Positions 17,744 through 27,711 of a stretch of 64,000 nucleotides of DNA are shown here, one piece after another. A model generated the notes under the pieces. It searched no databases and was not told the DNA's origin. It saw only the letters and a program-made list of their open reading frames with translations. Position 1 is the first letter of the stretch, and each line of letters starts with the position of its first letter. The stretch comes from Gammaproteobacteria bacterium (GTDB lineage Bacteria > Pseudomonadota > Gammaproteobacteria > SZUA-140), in contig JAKISP010000001.1 of NCBI GenBank assembly GCA_021648525.1, forward strand, positions 66,061 through 130,060, read 5' to 3'. The position numbers and the translations under genes were made by a program.

Positions 17744-18184
17744 CTATACCTCAACACTACAGGCAAAGCGATAATCTTTCGATGCACAAAACGACAGCCA
17801 TTCAGAAAAAAATTGATTCACACGCCGCTTCTCAATCGGATAGCGTAGCTTGTTATTAGGGTAGGTATAGATGCGAGCAAAACCCGTTTTGTTTTGATAG
17901 GTCAACACTTCAGCAACTCGTGCGTCATTATAGACCTTCACTTTCAGATACATATCAGGAACGATTTCGTTATCGTCAAGGGCATGAAGAAAAACAATTG
18001 TTAACGTATATTTCCCGCGTTCCACTACATTCATCAGTAGATCCGGCAAACCACTGGATGATGAAAGTATTACCGTATCGACACCCATATCAGGCACCAG
18101 CCGAGCTAATGCCTGGTAGTTCTCTTCGTACATCACCATTAATGGTTTTTTATCTGGTATTAACATTAATTTATACAACCACAC
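17744..18184 (-). CDS. yqiB: DUF1249 family protein YqiB
   Basis: A 146-residue protein matching E. coli YqiB along its length: ENYQALARLVPD near the start, LTIVFLHALDDNE, MYLKVKVYNDARVAEVLTYQ, and YPNNKLRYPIEKRRVNQFF followed by EWLSFC. In E. coli yqiB follows nudF, as here. The frame opens with a GTG at 18184. An ATG six codons later (MLIPDKKPLMV) is an equally good start. Function unknown. Cytoplasmic, no membrane segment. Confidence 0.85.
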   Translation of the reverse strand: MWLYKLMLIPDKKPLMVMYEENYQALARLVPDMGVDTVILSSSSGLPDLLMNVVERGKYTLTIVFLHALDDNEIVPDMYLKVKVYNDARVAEVLTYQNKTGFARIYTYPNNKLRYPIEKRRVNQFFSEWLSFCASKDYRFACSVEV

Positions 18185-18245
18185 TTCAATATGTTTTATA
18201 TATCGACCACACCAGGAAACAGTTGATGCATTATTAAGGACACCT

Positions 18246-18866
18246 CTATTTACACCACTCTCGCTGTAAACGATTCCGATTTAGAATCAACCACTGCAAT
18301 GCAATAATAGGGCTAGCAGAGTTAATACGACCACTATTAAGCAGCAACACAGCCTCACCATAGGAAAATACACTCACTTTGATATCCTCCCCTTCATCAA
18401 TAAGTCCATGCACGCCGCCTACTCCGGTGGTATCTACCTTGCCACAAAATAGCGCAGTTGACTCTGTCGCGCCACCAGGACTAACAAGATAATCACATAC
18501 ATGCTCTAACTGCTCAATTTTGCAGCCAGCCTCTTCAGCCATCTCTCTATGTGCCACGCCTTCAGCACTCTCACCCTCATCAATAATTCCTGCCACAATT
18601 TCAACCAACCAGGGGTCGGCAGAAAAATCTAACGCGCCGACTCGGAACTGCTCTATCAACACCACCTCATCACGTACCGGGTCATACGGTAATACAGCAA
18701 CGGCATGCCCCCGCTCAAAGATCTCTCGCGTTAAAATATCACTCCATTCACCATCGTATTTTCGATACCTAAGGCGTAATCGGGCAATACTAAAAACCCC
18801 CTTATAACAGATCGTTTTCTCAATGATTTCAACGTTATCTACCGACACGCGCCACCCCTCATTCAA
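18246..18866 (-). CDS. nudF: ADP-ribose pyrophosphatase NudF
   Basis: A Nudix hydrolase that splits ADP-ribose to AMP and ribose 5-phosphate. The Nudix box is complete: GIIDEGESAEGVAHREMAEE followed by AG. The surrounding sequence matches E. coli NudF (REIFERGHAVAVLPYDPVRD, VVLIEQFRVGALD, SPGGATESTALFCG, SPIIALQWLIL). 206 residues, usual length. It is followed by yqiB on the same strand, as in E. coli. The start is the ATG at 18866. Confidence 0.94.
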   Translation of the reverse strand: MNEGWRVSVDNVEIIEKTICYKGVFSIARLRLRYRKYDGEWSDILTREIFERGHAVAVLPYDPVRDEVVLIEQFRVGALDFSADPWLVEIVAGIIDEGESAEGVAHREMAEEAGCKIEQLEHVCDYLVSPGGATESTALFCGKVDTTGVGGVHGLIDEGEDIKVSVFSYGEAVLLLNSGRINSASPIIALQWLILNRNRLQREWCK

Positions 18867-18931
18867 TCACTGCTATTATAACAATAAAATACCAGACCTC
18901 TTTCAAGTTAAACGACTGACTATTACCAGGA

Positions 18932-20023
18932 ATGAACAGACAATCGCAAAACCACCTATGGCCGCTGTTATTCGTCCTGCTGTTAGCCATTATTGCAGTT
19001 TTTTCACTAAAGGCTAAACAAGACGAAGCTAATAAACCAACATTCATTTCGGGGTGGAAAGATGCTGCGTCTTTTATTGAGCCAAGACGCGCACTAGCGG
19101 CAGTCACATACAATAACCATCTATATGTACTAGGCGGTATTGATGCCGGAAACCGTTACGTTCGCACAGTGGAATACACTAAAATTAGAGCTGATGGTAG
19201 CCTGGGAAAATGGCAAAAAACAAGCCGCCTGAATGAAGGCCGTTTTTACCTTGCAGCGGCGGCGAGCAATGGGTATCTGTTTGCAATTGGCGGAGCCAAA
19301 GGGGTGTTAGGCAAACATAACACCCCCGTTGCAACCGTAGAAAAGGCCAAAATCAACCCTGATGGCTCGCTTGGCAGGTGGGTGTTAACAGGTGATCTGA
19401 CCACACCACGACGAGGCTTAACGGTCAATCAATACGGCAATCGTATTTATGCACTTGGCGGATATAACGGTATATTCCTACATTCAATCGAACAGACAAC
19501 GGTGAACAAAAATGGACAGCTTAGCGAGTGGGCCCTCTCTCCTCAACAGTCAACAGTAGACCGCTACATTCATTCATCCGCAATCGCTGGTGAAAACCTG
19601 TACCTGCTCGCTGGCCACATGAAAAATAGCCAGACAGTCAGCTACGGTGATGTTGAATTAAGCCAGATAAGCGATAGTGGGGCACTATCACCCTGGCGCA
19701 TTGAAAACACAATGCTACTGACCCCACGCTTTATCGCCTCTGCATTTTCACTGGGCAGTTACCTCTATCTTCTGGCAGGACATGATGGCGCGAAAAGACT
19801 GAGGAGCGTCGAGTTTACCCTCATCGATCAATCAGGGCATGTGGGGCGCTGGCAACGAACCGCGCCACTAAAAATTGCTCGTAGCGGTACAGCAACAGTC
19901 ACCCACAACCAAAGGGTCTACGTACTGGGTGGCATTAGCCAGAACAAGGTCCTCAATCACGTGGAAACAGCCATTCAAATCGAAAATGGAAACTTAGGGA
20001 ACTTCTCAGTGGTCATTCGTTAA
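18932..20023 (+). CDS. Membrane-anchored kelch-repeat beta-propeller protein
   Basis: A 363-residue protein with one N-terminal hydrophobic segment (about residues 9-26, LWPLLFVLLLAIIAVFSL), acting as a signal anchor, followed by six kelch-type repeats. Each has the pattern of a hydrophobic strand, double glycine and Trp (NNHLYVLGGIDAG, NGYLFAIGGAKG, GNRIYALGGYNG, ENLYLLAGH, GSYLYLLAGHDG, NQRVYVLGGIS). Inter-blade strands read DGSLGKWQKT and NGQLSEWALS. It is probably periplasmic and may bind protein or carbohydrate; no catalytic residues are evident. It is divergent from nudF. Confidence 0.8.
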   Translation: MNRQSQNHLWPLLFVLLLAIIAVFSLKAKQDEANKPTFISGWKDAASFIEPRRALAAVTYNNHLYVLGGIDAGNRYVRTVEYTKIRADGSLGKWQKTSRLNEGRFYLAAAASNGYLFAIGGAKGVLGKHNTPVATVEKAKINPDGSLGRWVLTGDLTTPRRGLTVNQYGNRIYALGGYNGIFLHSIEQTTVNKNGQLSEWALSPQQSTVDRYIHSSAIAGENLYLLAGHMKNSQTVSYGDVELSQISDSGALSPWRIENTMLLTPRFIASAFSLGSYLYLLAGHDGAKRLRSVEFTLIDQSGHVGRWQRTAPLKIARSGTATVTHNQRVYVLGGISQNKVLNHVETAIQIENGNLGNFSVVIR

Positions 20024-20040
20024 CATGACTCACTCAACAT

Positions 20041-20217
20041 CTAATCTTTTTCAGTGTTATTACCAGTATCTTCCTGTTGCTTTCTTTCCAGCGCCAATGC
20101 CTCCTCTTTTTCTTCCTCTTCCCGAAGCTTTCGATTTTTTTTATCATCTAACGTTAAAAAAACTAAAAATGCGACAACCATCAATACGATGGCAATCTGT
20201 ATGTATATCGCTAACAT
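20041..20217 (-). CDS. Small single-pass membrane protein, unknown
   Basis: A 58-residue product starting MLAIYIQIAIVLMVVAF. A transmembrane helix at about residues 3-23 is followed by a highly charged tail (DDKKNRKLREEEEKEEALA). The ATG at 20217 is chosen because AAGGGG lies seven bases upstream; the frame extends to a TTG 11 codons earlier. It is convergent with the kelch gene. No family recognised. Confidence 0.5.
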   Translation of the reverse strand: MLAIYIQIAIVLMVVAFLVFLTLDDKKNRKLREEEEKEEALALERKQQEDTGNNTEKD

Positions 20218-20270
20218 TCTAACCCCTTGATTTTCATTCGCTACGAACAATTCTAGCTACTAGGCACAAA

Positions 20271-20627
20271 CTAAACAACCTCATTAATACCCACTCTGAG
20301 CCTGTTCGAAGATTTTTCAGCCCCAGACAACACCACATCATGCTCGCGCCGCCGTTGTTGACGGCGCTCGCGATGACAGCGCGTATCAAGTAGTGGTAAG
20401 TCATTTTTCTGACGACGCTCATGCTGGCGACGATCTCGTGATTCTACTTTACGGCGCTCATGCGCTATCACGGGGTATGGAATCGCCTTGCTGCCCGCCT
20501 GATCTCTGTCTCGATAGGCAACACTTTCCACTTCCTGTACTGATTCGGGCTTCGTCAGTAACAAGATCTTATTACGCTGCGTACCCACATCATCTGGGCG
20601 AACGTATTGAGGATCGAACATTAACAT
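20271..20627 (-). CDS. Arg-rich hypothetical protein
   Basis: A 118-residue, very basic, probably cytoplasmic protein starting MLMFDPQYVRPDDVG. Its middle contains repeated ERR/DRR units (HERRKVESRDRRQHERRQ, RERRQQRRREHDVV). It may be an RNA- or membrane-binding protein; I do not recognise the family. Two ATG codons near the start are possible and neither has a strong ribosome-binding site. It lies between a small membrane protein and cmoB on the same strand. Confidence 0.5.
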   Translation of the reverse strand: MLMFDPQYVRPDDVGTQRNKILLLTKPESVQEVESVAYRDRDQAGSKAIPYPVIAHERRKVESRDRRQHERRQKNDLPLLDTRCHRERRQQRRREHDVVLSGAEKSSNRLRVGINEVV

Positions 20628-20751
20628 CAGGCAAATACCACTATCACTTCAGGATGTTCTGGATTATATCATGACCGATTTATCTGAAAAGCCTATTAAA
20701 TCGGCATTAACCCTTTTGTTTCATGCGGATACCAACGGCCCATCATCAAAC

Positions 20752-21723
20752 TCAGGGAGCCTCTGCGATGTACACCACTCGTTTTGGCGCTGGCAACCCT
20801 TCAATCGTCAGGGTTCCATCATCGGGATCAAGAAAATTGGGAAGTGAATCAAAGGTCATCCAGTCTGTACTACGCTGCTCATCAAGCGATGTCAGCGCAA
20901 TATCGACCAGGCGAATATTCTTAAAGCCACAACGCACTAACCACCCTTCCAGTGCCAGTGGAGAGGGGATAAACCACACATTGCGCATTTTCGCATAACG
21001 CCCTTGTGGCACTAATACCGTATCAACATCACCATCAACCACTAATGTCTCCAGCACCAATTCACCACCAGAGCGTAACAGCGAACGCAATTCATAGAGA
21101 TGATCCATCGGAGAGCGACGATGGTACAACACCCCCATCGAAAAAAGCGTATCAAAGCCATTCAATTTCCGTGGCAAATGCTCAATACCCAGTGGCAACA
21201 CGTACACAGGCACTTGAGGCATATACTGCTGCAGGGCCTGATACTGCATCACAAACAACATGGTTGGATCAACACCCGCGACTAACTCTACCCCTTCGCC
21301 CGCCATACGCCAGGCGTGATAACCATTACCACAGCCCACATCCAGCACATAACGCCCCTTTAACGGCGAAATATGTTGCTGAAGCCGTCTCCATTTCCAG
21401 TCCGAACGCCACTCAGTGTCAATCTCAATACCAAATACCGAATAGGGGCCCTTTCGCCATGGGTGCATAATGCGCAGTTGACGCTCAATTTCTACCGCCG
21501 TCTCGGCATCGACATCATTGCCCCGACCGATCCTCACGCTATCAGAGGATAGATCAATCGATGATGGTTGAATATCTGGTAACCCATCAACCACTGCCTG
21601 CCATTTTGCAAGATCACCATGTCCACGCTCAAATGTAGCCGCCACCGTTGCAGGCAAACTATCAAGCCATAACGCTAGCGGCGAGTCAGCAAGCTGCTCA
21701 TAAAGATGGTGATAAACAGTCAT
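20752..21723 (-). CDS. cmoB: tRNA U34 carboxymethyltransferase CmoB
   Basis: Transfers the carboxymethyl group of carboxy-SAM to 5-hydroxyuridine 34 of tRNA, making cmo5U. The 323-residue sequence contains the CmoB signatures PWRKGPYSVFGIEIDTEWRS, YVLDVGCGNGYHAWRM (SAM site), GVDPTMLFVMQYQ and FSMGVLYHRRSPMDHL. The start overlaps the cmoA stop by four bases, so the pair is translationally coupled, matching their sequential action. Confidence 0.96.
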   Translation of the reverse strand: MTVYHHLYEQLADSPLALWLDSLPATVAATFERGHGDLAKWQAVVDGLPDIQPSSIDLSSDSVRIGRGNDVDAETAVEIERQLRIMHPWRKGPYSVFGIEIDTEWRSDWKWRRLQQHISPLKGRYVLDVGCGNGYHAWRMAGEGVELVAGVDPTMLFVMQYQALQQYMPQVPVYVLPLGIEHLPRKLNGFDTLFSMGVLYHRRSPMDHLYELRSLLRSGGELVLETLVVDGDVDTVLVPQGRYAKMRNVWFIPSPLALEGWLVRCGFKNIRLVDIALTSLDEQRSTDWMTFDSLPNFLDPDDGTLTIEGLPAPKRVVYIAEAP

Positions 21724-22463
21724 TTCACAGCAACAAACGAGACAAAATTAAGGCACTGGAACCACTGACGTACCTCATTAAAGCCAACATCTCGTAGGCG
21801 TGCCTCATGCTGCTCACGCGTGTCTGGCACTAGCACATTATCTAATGCCGCACGCTTTTGACTCACCTCTAACTCACTGTAACCGTTACTACGCTTGAAG
21901 GCATGATGCATTTCAGTAAAAAACCGAGCCTCAGCCTCATCACTAAATGCCAATTTTTCCGACAATAACAGCGCCCCCCCCGGTAGCATGCCAGCATAAA
22001 TTTTTTCAATCATTGCCATACGATGAGAGGGTTTTATAAATTGCAACGTCAAATTCAAAACAACAACAGAGGCGCGCTCAATGGAAACATGCTGAATATC
22101 AACACATGCAAATTCAACCGGCACATCAACCGTATCAGCGCTCACATATTGGCGACAACGCGACAACATCGCCGCAGAATTATCAACGGCAAATAGACGG
22201 CAATCTGGTTGCGTTAACCGACGGCGCATCGATAACGTCACGGCTCCTAATGAACAGCCTAGATCATAGAGCTGGCTACCCGGCTGTGCATATTGAGATG
22301 ATAAGACCCCTGCCATATTAATCAGTGTACTGTAACCCGGAACAGAGCGCTTAATCATATCGGGAAAAACATCAACTACCGTCTCATCAAAGCTAAAACT
22401 GACAATCTCATCGAGCGGCGCTGCATACAACTGATCCGATCCCGGTTTCTTCATTTCAAACAC
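21720..22463 (-). CDS. cmoA: Carboxy-S-adenosyl-L-methionine synthase CmoA
   Basis: Makes carboxy-SAM from SAM and prephenate for use by CmoB. 247 residues with VSFSFDETVVDVFPDMIKRS, the SAM-binding loop LYDLGCSLGAVTLSMR, VVVLNLTLQFIKPSHR and LLLSEKLAFSDE, all characteristic of CmoA. First gene of the cmoAB pair. Upstream is a 227-base region divergent to a small secreted protein gene. Confidence 0.95.
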   Translation of the reverse strand: MFEMKKPGSDQLYAAPLDEIVSFSFDETVVDVFPDMIKRSVPGYSTLINMAGVLSSQYAQPGSQLYDLGCSLGAVTLSMRRRLTQPDCRLFAVDNSAAMLSRCRQYVSADTVDVPVEFACVDIQHVSIERASVVVLNLTLQFIKPSHRMAMIEKIYAGMLPGGALLLSEKLAFSDEAEARFFTEMHHAFKRSNGYSELEVSQKRAALDNVLVPDTREQHEARLRDVGFNEVRQWFQCLNFVSFVAVK

Positions 22464-22550
22464 ACCTTCATATCAATACGAACAACGTCATATACCATAA
22501 AATGTCATTATACCCCGAGCATCCGAGATCATGCCAAAACCATAAAAAAA

Positions 22551-22575
22551 CCTGCCATTTCAGGCATAATTTTTT
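22551..22575 (+). terminator. Weak hairpin with T-run in intergenic region
   Basis: Stem CCTG / CAGG with a six-base loop, flanked by seven A on the left and six T on the right, so it could end transcription on either strand. It lies between divergent cmoA and a plus-strand gene, with no gene ending near it. Its role is unclear; it may be a relic. Confidence 0.25.
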
Positions 22576-22690
22576 ATCACTACAAATCTTGCCCAAAGTG
22601 ACGATACAATCTAACAAGAATGCGATTTACCGTATGTAAACCAAATGAAAGATAACTGTAAGATACCATTGGAAAGCATGGAGGCTGACA

Positions 22691-22957
22691 ATGAAACCAT
22701 CACCTCTGACGATCACAACGTGTTTTATTGTCATATTGCCCACGTGTGCTAGTGGCAGCACCATCAGTGCACACCCTGGAGTCCACTCAGAAGTGATTAA
22801 ACAGGTCACTGAAGCGTTACTCTCACTCAGCAACATGGTTCAAGGACAGCGCATGTTTAAAAAAACCCCTATCAGGAAAACTGGCGCCATCTCGATGAAA
22901 GATTACGCTTCGCTTAACAAGCTGGGGCTAGAAATACTTTATCAAGAACAGCATTAA
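22691..22957 (+). CDS. Small secreted protein, unknown
   Basis: An 88-residue protein starting MKPSPLTITTCFIVILPTC with a signal peptide that probably ends near CASG. A Cys at about residue 19 could make it a lipoprotein, but the lipobox is poor. The mature part (AHPGVHSEVIKQVTEALLS and the basic FKKTPIRKTG) is not a family I know. It ends 18 bases before the histidine kinase gene on the same strand, suggesting co-expression and a possible accessory role. Confidence 0.55.
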   Translation: MKPSPLTITTCFIVILPTCASGSTISAHPGVHSEVIKQVTEALLSLSNMVQGQRMFKKTPIRKTGAISMKDYASLNKLGLEILYQEQH

Positions 22958-22975
22958 TTAAAGAATATCGACTCG

Positions 22976-24766
22976 ATGGGCCTTCTAGGAAAATTACTGC
23001 TACCAATTTTAATTGGTATTTTTGGCTTTGCCATTGTCATTCATTTCTATTGGGGTGAGAGCCTGCAAAATGACAAGCAAGAAACAATCATATCGCAAGA
23101 AATAAGAGTACTTAAAACATTAGAGCCAGGCCTTGTCCGCTCTCTACTGGCAGGTGATCTTGTCGCTTTACACGGCAGCCTTTCACACACGCATCAAATC
23201 CATAAAAAACGCTGGAAACAGGTGGTACTAAGAAACCAGGACGGAGTTCAAATTTACCCCGTCAAAAAAGCTACCTCATTAGACAACAACCATTACATCA
23301 CGCTGTCGCACCCATTGTTAGTAGACAACAAAAATGTTGGCCACATCCAGTTAATCATTGATGTCACACAAGAGCTTCAGATAGAAAAACAACGCATCTT
23401 CAATCTGGAATTAATCACACTTTTATTTTTTTCTATCGTTGGACTGGCTAGTGCCTTTTGGCAGAATGCGGTTATCCGCAAACCCGTCTTACGACTTGAA
23501 AAAGCGGCCAGCCGACTCGCTGGCGGTGATTATAAAATTCAATTACCGCACGAAGGTAACGACGAGATATCCAGCCTGACTGTCGCATTCAATACTCTGG
23601 GGGAAGAGCTTTGGCGCACAACCCACAGCCTTCAGGAATTGGCCCAAACCTCTCGCGCCAACGAAATCCGTATTTCAACAGTACTTAATAACATCGCAGA
23701 TGGCATCATCACCATTGATGAAGCCGGTGTTATTGAATCTTTTACACTAGCAGCAAGCAAAATCTTCGGTTACACCGAGAAAGAAGTGAAAGGAAAAAAT
23801 ATCACACTATTAATGCCTATGACGTATAAAAAGGCTCATTCAAAGGGACTACAACAGTATGTCAAAAATGGCAACAAAACGATTATCGGCAAGCGGGTTG
23901 AAATTGAAGGACAACGAAAAAATGGAGAAATTTTTCCGCTTGAGCTCTCCATCAATGAAATGAAAATTGGCAACCAGCGCCTTTTCAGTGGTATAGCGCG
24001 TGATATTACCAAACGCAAGCGAGCAGAAAGGCTTAAAAATGAATTTATCTCCACCGTTAGTCACGAATTACGCACGCCACTCACCTCGATCAGCGGCTCA
24101 TTGAAACTGATTAATGGCGGCGCTTTAGGTGACATATCTCCACAGGTCAAAAAAATGTTAATCGTCGCCAATAACAACACAGACCGACTCTTACTGTTAA
24201 TCAATGACATTCTGGATATACAGCAAATCGAAGCGAATAAGATGACGTTTACTCTCAGTACAATGGAGGTTGCACCACTCATCAAGCAGGCAGTTGAAGT
24301 TAATCAGGCTTATGCCGAACAGTTCAGCATTAACCTGAAGATCATCAATAACCAGAAAAATATTCAAATCAATGCCGACTCAGATCGTCTGATGCAAGTA
24401 CTCAGCAACTTAATTTCAAATGCGGTTAAATTTTCACCTACGGGAAACATTGTCAAACTTAATAGCATCATCATAGATGGGCACATCAACATCAGCGTTA
24501 CCGATCACGGCACAGGTATCCCAGCCTCATTCCATAACAAACTATTTGAGAAGTTCACCCAGGCTGACTCCTCGAATACCCGCAAAACTGGCAGCACTGG
24601 ATTGGGACTCCCCATCAGCAAGGCTATCATTGAAAAGCATGAAGGAGAAATAGGCTTCTCAACAGAAGAAGGAGTTGGAAGCTGTTTCTGGTTTAAATTA
24701 CCTATCGTGCCCCACAAAGGAAAAAACGTTAAAAAAAGCGCCCCCAGTAGCGACTACAGTGAGTAG
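22976..24766 (+). CDS. Membrane sensor histidine kinase (HAMP-PAS-HisKA-HATPase), orphan
   Basis: A 596-residue kinase. TM1 is at about 5-25, a short periplasmic domain at about 26-140, and TM2 at about 143-162. HAMP (about 165-215, RLAGGDYKIQLPHEGNDEI) is followed by PAS (about 230-350, IADGIITIDEAGVIESF and KRVEIEGQRKNGEIFPLEL). HisKA carries phospho-acceptor His363 in FISTVSHELRTPLTS. HATPase follows, with the N box (VLSNLISNAVKFSPTG), G1 (VTDHGTGIPASF) and G2 (TGSTGLGLPISKAI). No receiver is fused and no response regulator gene is adjacent, so the partner is unknown. The gene before it on the same strand encodes a small secreted protein. Confidence 0.9.
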   Translation: MGLLGKLLLPILIGIFGFAIVIHFYWGESLQNDKQETIISQEIRVLKTLEPGLVRSLLAGDLVALHGSLSHTHQIHKKRWKQVVLRNQDGVQIYPVKKATSLDNNHYITLSHPLLVDNKNVGHIQLIIDVTQELQIEKQRIFNLELITLLFFSIVGLASAFWQNAVIRKPVLRLEKAASRLAGGDYKIQLPHEGNDEISSLTVAFNTLGEELWRTTHSLQELAQTSRANEIRISTVLNNIADGIITIDEAGVIESFTLAASKIFGYTEKEVKGKNITLLMPMTYKKAHSKGLQQYVKNGNKTIIGKRVEIEGQRKNGEIFPLELSINEMKIGNQRLFSGIARDITKRKRAERLKNEFISTVSHELRTPLTSISGSLKLINGGALGDISPQVKKMLIVANNNTDRLLLLINDILDIQQIEANKMTFTLSTMEVAPLIKQAVEVNQAYAEQFSINLKIINNQKNIQINADSDRLMQVLSNLISNAVKFSPTGNIVKLNSIIIDGHINISVTDHGTGIPASFHNKLFEKFTQADSSNTRKTGSTGLGLPISKAIIEKHEGEIGFSTEEGVGSCFWFKLPIVPHKGKNVKKSAPSSDYSE

Positions 24767-24788
24767 GCCGCCACTGACAACACCTTCT

Positions 24789-27395
24789 TTACGCAGCTGT
24801 CACGCTGATGTCTCCTTCACCTTTCTCAAAGCTCAGCTCACCATTATCCACTAATGCTATCTCAACAATATCACCAGCCAAATACTTCCCAGCAAGAATC
24901 TCCTGCGCCAGGCGGTTTTCCAACTTACTCTGAATTGCACGCTTCAGCGGTCGAGCACCATAGACAGGATCAAACCCCGCTTCACCCAGTTTATCCAATA
25001 CGTCATCACTCAGTTGAAGAGCAATACCCCGCTCATGCAGTCGTTCACGTAGATAATCGATTTGAATATCGGTAATCGCACGAATCTGCGCCTGTGCCAA
25101 CGGATGAAATACCACCACATCATCGATTCGATTGATAAACTCGGGACGAAAATGGGCACTGACACCCGCCATTACCGCCTCTTTCATCACCTCGTAATTC
25201 CCTTCACCAGCCATCTCCTGGATCACCTGCGAACCCAGATTCGATGTCATCACAATCACGGTATTGCGAAAATCAACGGTTCGCCCATGGCCATCGGTCA
25301 GGCGCCCATCATCCAATACCTGTAATAAAATATTAAAAACATCCGGATGTGCCTTCTCTATCTCATCAAGTAGCACTACCGAATAGGGCTTACGACGCAC
25401 CGCTTCGGTCAGATAACCACCCTCTTCGTAACCAACATAGCCGGGAGGTGCGCCAATCAAACGTGCCACCGAATGCTTCTCCATAAATTCAGACATATCA
25501 ATGCGCACTAGTGCCTCGTCAGTATCAAACAGAAATGATGCCAGCGTCTTGGTCAGCTCAGTTTTACCGACACCTGTTGGCCCTAGAAACAGAAACGAAC
25601 CGTTAGGTCGACTGGGATCAGAAAGCCCTGCGCGCGAACGACGAATCGCATCAGAGACCACCTTCACCGCTTCGTCCTGACCAATCACACGTTGGTGTAA
25701 CTCATCTTCCATGCGCAGCAGCTTTTCACGTTCGCCTTCCAACATCCGCGTCACCGGAATTCCGGTCCACTTTGACACAATCTCTGCAATCTCTTCCTCC
25801 GTAACGTTGTTACGCAGCAGTGTCATCTCCTGCATCTCGGCCTGCCCCGCCATATCGAGTTGCTTTTCTAATTCGGGAATACGGCCATACTGCAACTCCG
25901 ACATCCGCGCCAGATCGCCTGCACGTCGCGCTGCCTCTAACTCCATGCGCGCACTTTCAAGCTCTTCCTTAATTTTCTGAGTCCCCTGCAAGGCAGCCTT
26001 TTCAGCCTTCCACACCTCTTCCAGATCCGCAAATTCAAGCCCTAGCCGGTTGATCTCATCATCCAAAATCGCGAGCCGCTTCTTTGAAGCCTCATCACTC
26101 TCTTTACGCAGCGCTTCACGCTCAATCTTAAGCTGAATCAAACGCCGTTCAAGCCGATCCATCGATTCAGGTTTAGAATCAATCTCAATTCGAATCCGGC
26201 TCGCCGCTTCATCAATCAGATCAATCGCCTTATCCGGCATCTGACGATCCGTAATATAACGATGTGAAAGGGTGGCCGCCGAAACAATCGCCGGATCGGT
26301 AATTTCAACCCCATGATGCACTTCATACTTCTCTTTCAGACCACGCAGGATCGCGATGGTATCTTCCACACTTGGCTCATCAACCAGCACCTTCTGAAAA
26401 CGACGCTCCAGTGCGGCATCCTTTTCAATGTACTGTCGATACTCATCCAACGTCGTCGCCCCCACACAATGCAATTCACCTCGCGCCAGCGCTGGCTTTA
26501 ACATATTGCCAGCATCCATCGCCCCTTCCGCCTTACCGGCTCCAACCATGGTGTGTAACTCATCGATAAAGAGGATCACTGAACCCTCCTGTTTTGCAAG
26601 ATCATTCAACACCCCTTTGAGGCGTTCTTCAAACTCACCACGAAATTTTGCTCCTGCAATTAACGACCCCATGTCGAGTGACAAAAGGCGCTTACCCTTC
26701 AACCCTTCCGGCACCTCGCCATTCACGATACGTTGCGCTAATCCCTCTACAATAGCTGTCTTTCCAACACCTGGTTCACCGATCAATACTGGGTTATTTT
26801 TAGTGCGGCGCTGCAATACCTGAATGGTACGACGAATCTCATCATCACGCCCAATAACAGGATCAAGCTTGCCCTGCTCTGCACGCTCAGTCAGATCAAT
26901 GGTGAATTTTTCAAGTGCCTGACGATGCTCTTCAGCATTAGGGTCATTAACGCTTTCACCACCTCGCAGCTCATCAATCGCCTTTTCCAGTGCACCTTTC
27001 ACCGCACCCGCATGACGAAACGCATGACCAAGCGCATCTTTATCCTCAACCGCAGCCAACACAAACAGCTCGCTGGAGATAAATTGATCACCACGTTGCT
27101 GTGCCAGCTTATCGGTAACATTTAACAAACGTCCAAGATTATTCGAGATATGCAAATCACCATCGGCCCCCGCGACACTCGGCAGATGGTCAAGTACTTC
27201 ACCCAACTGAGAACGCAATGCATTGACATTGATATCCGCACGATTCAGCAGTGGGCGAATCGTACCTCCCTGCTGATCAAGCAATGCAATCATCAAATGA
27301 GCCGGTTCAATAAATTGATGATCACGTCCAACCGCTAGACTCTGTGCGTCTGCTAGTGCCATCTGGAATTTGCTGGTCAATCGATCCATTCTCAT
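24789..27395 (-). CDS. clpB: ATP-dependent disaggregase ClpB
   Basis: Hexameric AAA+ chaperone that works with DnaK to dissolve aggregates. The 868 residues show the Clp N domain ([18 protein letters not shown]), NBD1 with Walker [14 protein letters not shown], and Walker B in [14 protein letters not shown] long coiled-coil middle domain spans about 410-520. NBD2 has [30 protein letters not shown] and the C-terminal [14 protein letters not shown]. It aligns closely with E. coli ClpB throughout. The ATG at 27395 has AGGA eight bases upstream. A sigma-32-type promoter lies about 40 bases upstream. Confidence 0.98.
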   Translation of the reverse strand: MRMDRLTSKFQMALADAQSLAVGRDHQFIEPAHLMIALLDQQGGTIRPLLNRADINVNALRSQLGEVLDHLPSVAGADGDLHISNNLGRLLNVTDKLAQQRGDQFISSELFVLAAVEDKDALGHAFRHAGAVKGALEKAIDELRGGESVNDPNAEEHRQALEKFTIDLTERAEQGKLDPVIGRDDEIRRTIQVLQRRTKNNPVLIGEPGVGKTAIVEGLAQRIVNGEVPEGLKGKRLLSLDMGSLIAGAKFRGEFEERLKGVLNDLAKQEGSVILFIDELHTMVGAGKAEGAMDAGNMLKPALARGELHCVGATTLDEYRQYIEKDAALERRFQKVLVDEPSVEDTIAILRGLKEKYEVHHGVEITDPAIVSAATLSHRYITDRQMPDKAIDLIDEAASRIRIEIDSKPESMDRLERRLIQLKIEREALRKESDEASKKRLAILDDEINRLGLEFADLEEVWKAEKAALQGTQKIKEELESARMELEAARRAGDLARMSELQYGRIPELEKQLDMAGQAEMQEMTLLRNNVTEEEIAEIVSKWTGIPVTRMLEGEREKLLRMEDELHQRVIGQDEAVKVVSDAIRRSRAGLSDPSRPNGSFLFLGPTGVGKTELTKTLASFLFDTDEALVRIDMSEFMEKHSVARLIGAPPGYVGYEEGGYLTEAVRRKPYSVVLLDEIEKAHPDVFNILLQVLDDGRLTDGHGRTVDFRNTVIVMTSNLGSQVIQEMAGEGNYEVMKEAVMAGVSAHFRPEFINRIDDVVVFHPLAQAQIRAITDIQIDYLRERLHERGIALQLSDDVLDKLGEAGFDPVYGARPLKRAIQSKLENRLAQEILAGKYLAGDIVEIALVDNGELSFEKGEGDISVTAA

Positions 27396-27435
27396 AAAGA
27401 GTCCTCACTATCTTGGTTATCTCAGGATACTACTG

Positions 27436-27463
27436 ATATAAGGGCCTGAAATCAGATTTCAAG
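27436..27463 (-). promoter_or_regulatory. Sigma-32 (RpoH) heat-shock-type promoter of clpB
   Basis: On the minus strand, CTTGAAA (27457-27463) is followed after 12 bases by CCCTTATAT (27436-27444). This is close to the heat-shock consensus CTTGAAA, spacer, CCCCATNT. It sits about 40 bases before the clpB start, the expected place for this heat-shock gene. Confidence 0.7.
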
Positions 27464-27553
27464 CAGACGAAATAAAACCATTTTACTCAAGTATAAAACA
27501 CCTCTTTTATCCAATCCTCATCACAAAATCATGTACAATCGGCTCAGTTGATC

Positions 27554-27600
27554 ACGTTTTCCTTATTGAGCAAAATCGATACGAAATCGATTTAAAACGT
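27554..27600. repeat. Nested inverted repeats upstream of nadC
   Basis: Inner palindrome AAATCGAT (27573-27580) / ATCGATTT (27586-27593) with a five-base spacer, bracketed by an outer pair ACGTTTT (27554-27560) / AAAACGT (27594-27600). It lies in the 316-base divergent region between clpB and nadC, about 110-160 bases before nadC. It could be an operator or an RNA hairpin. No known regulator motif is recognised, and the rest of the region shows only the clpB promoter. Confidence 0.4.
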
Positions 27601-27711
27601 CATCCCATAACATCAATACTGCGGTTCATCGTAAAAGCGCGCTAAAATCAGCTTAACCATAGAACATCATTATATTAAGGCCTCATTGACAGCGCCCTGG
27701 GAATCGTTTTA

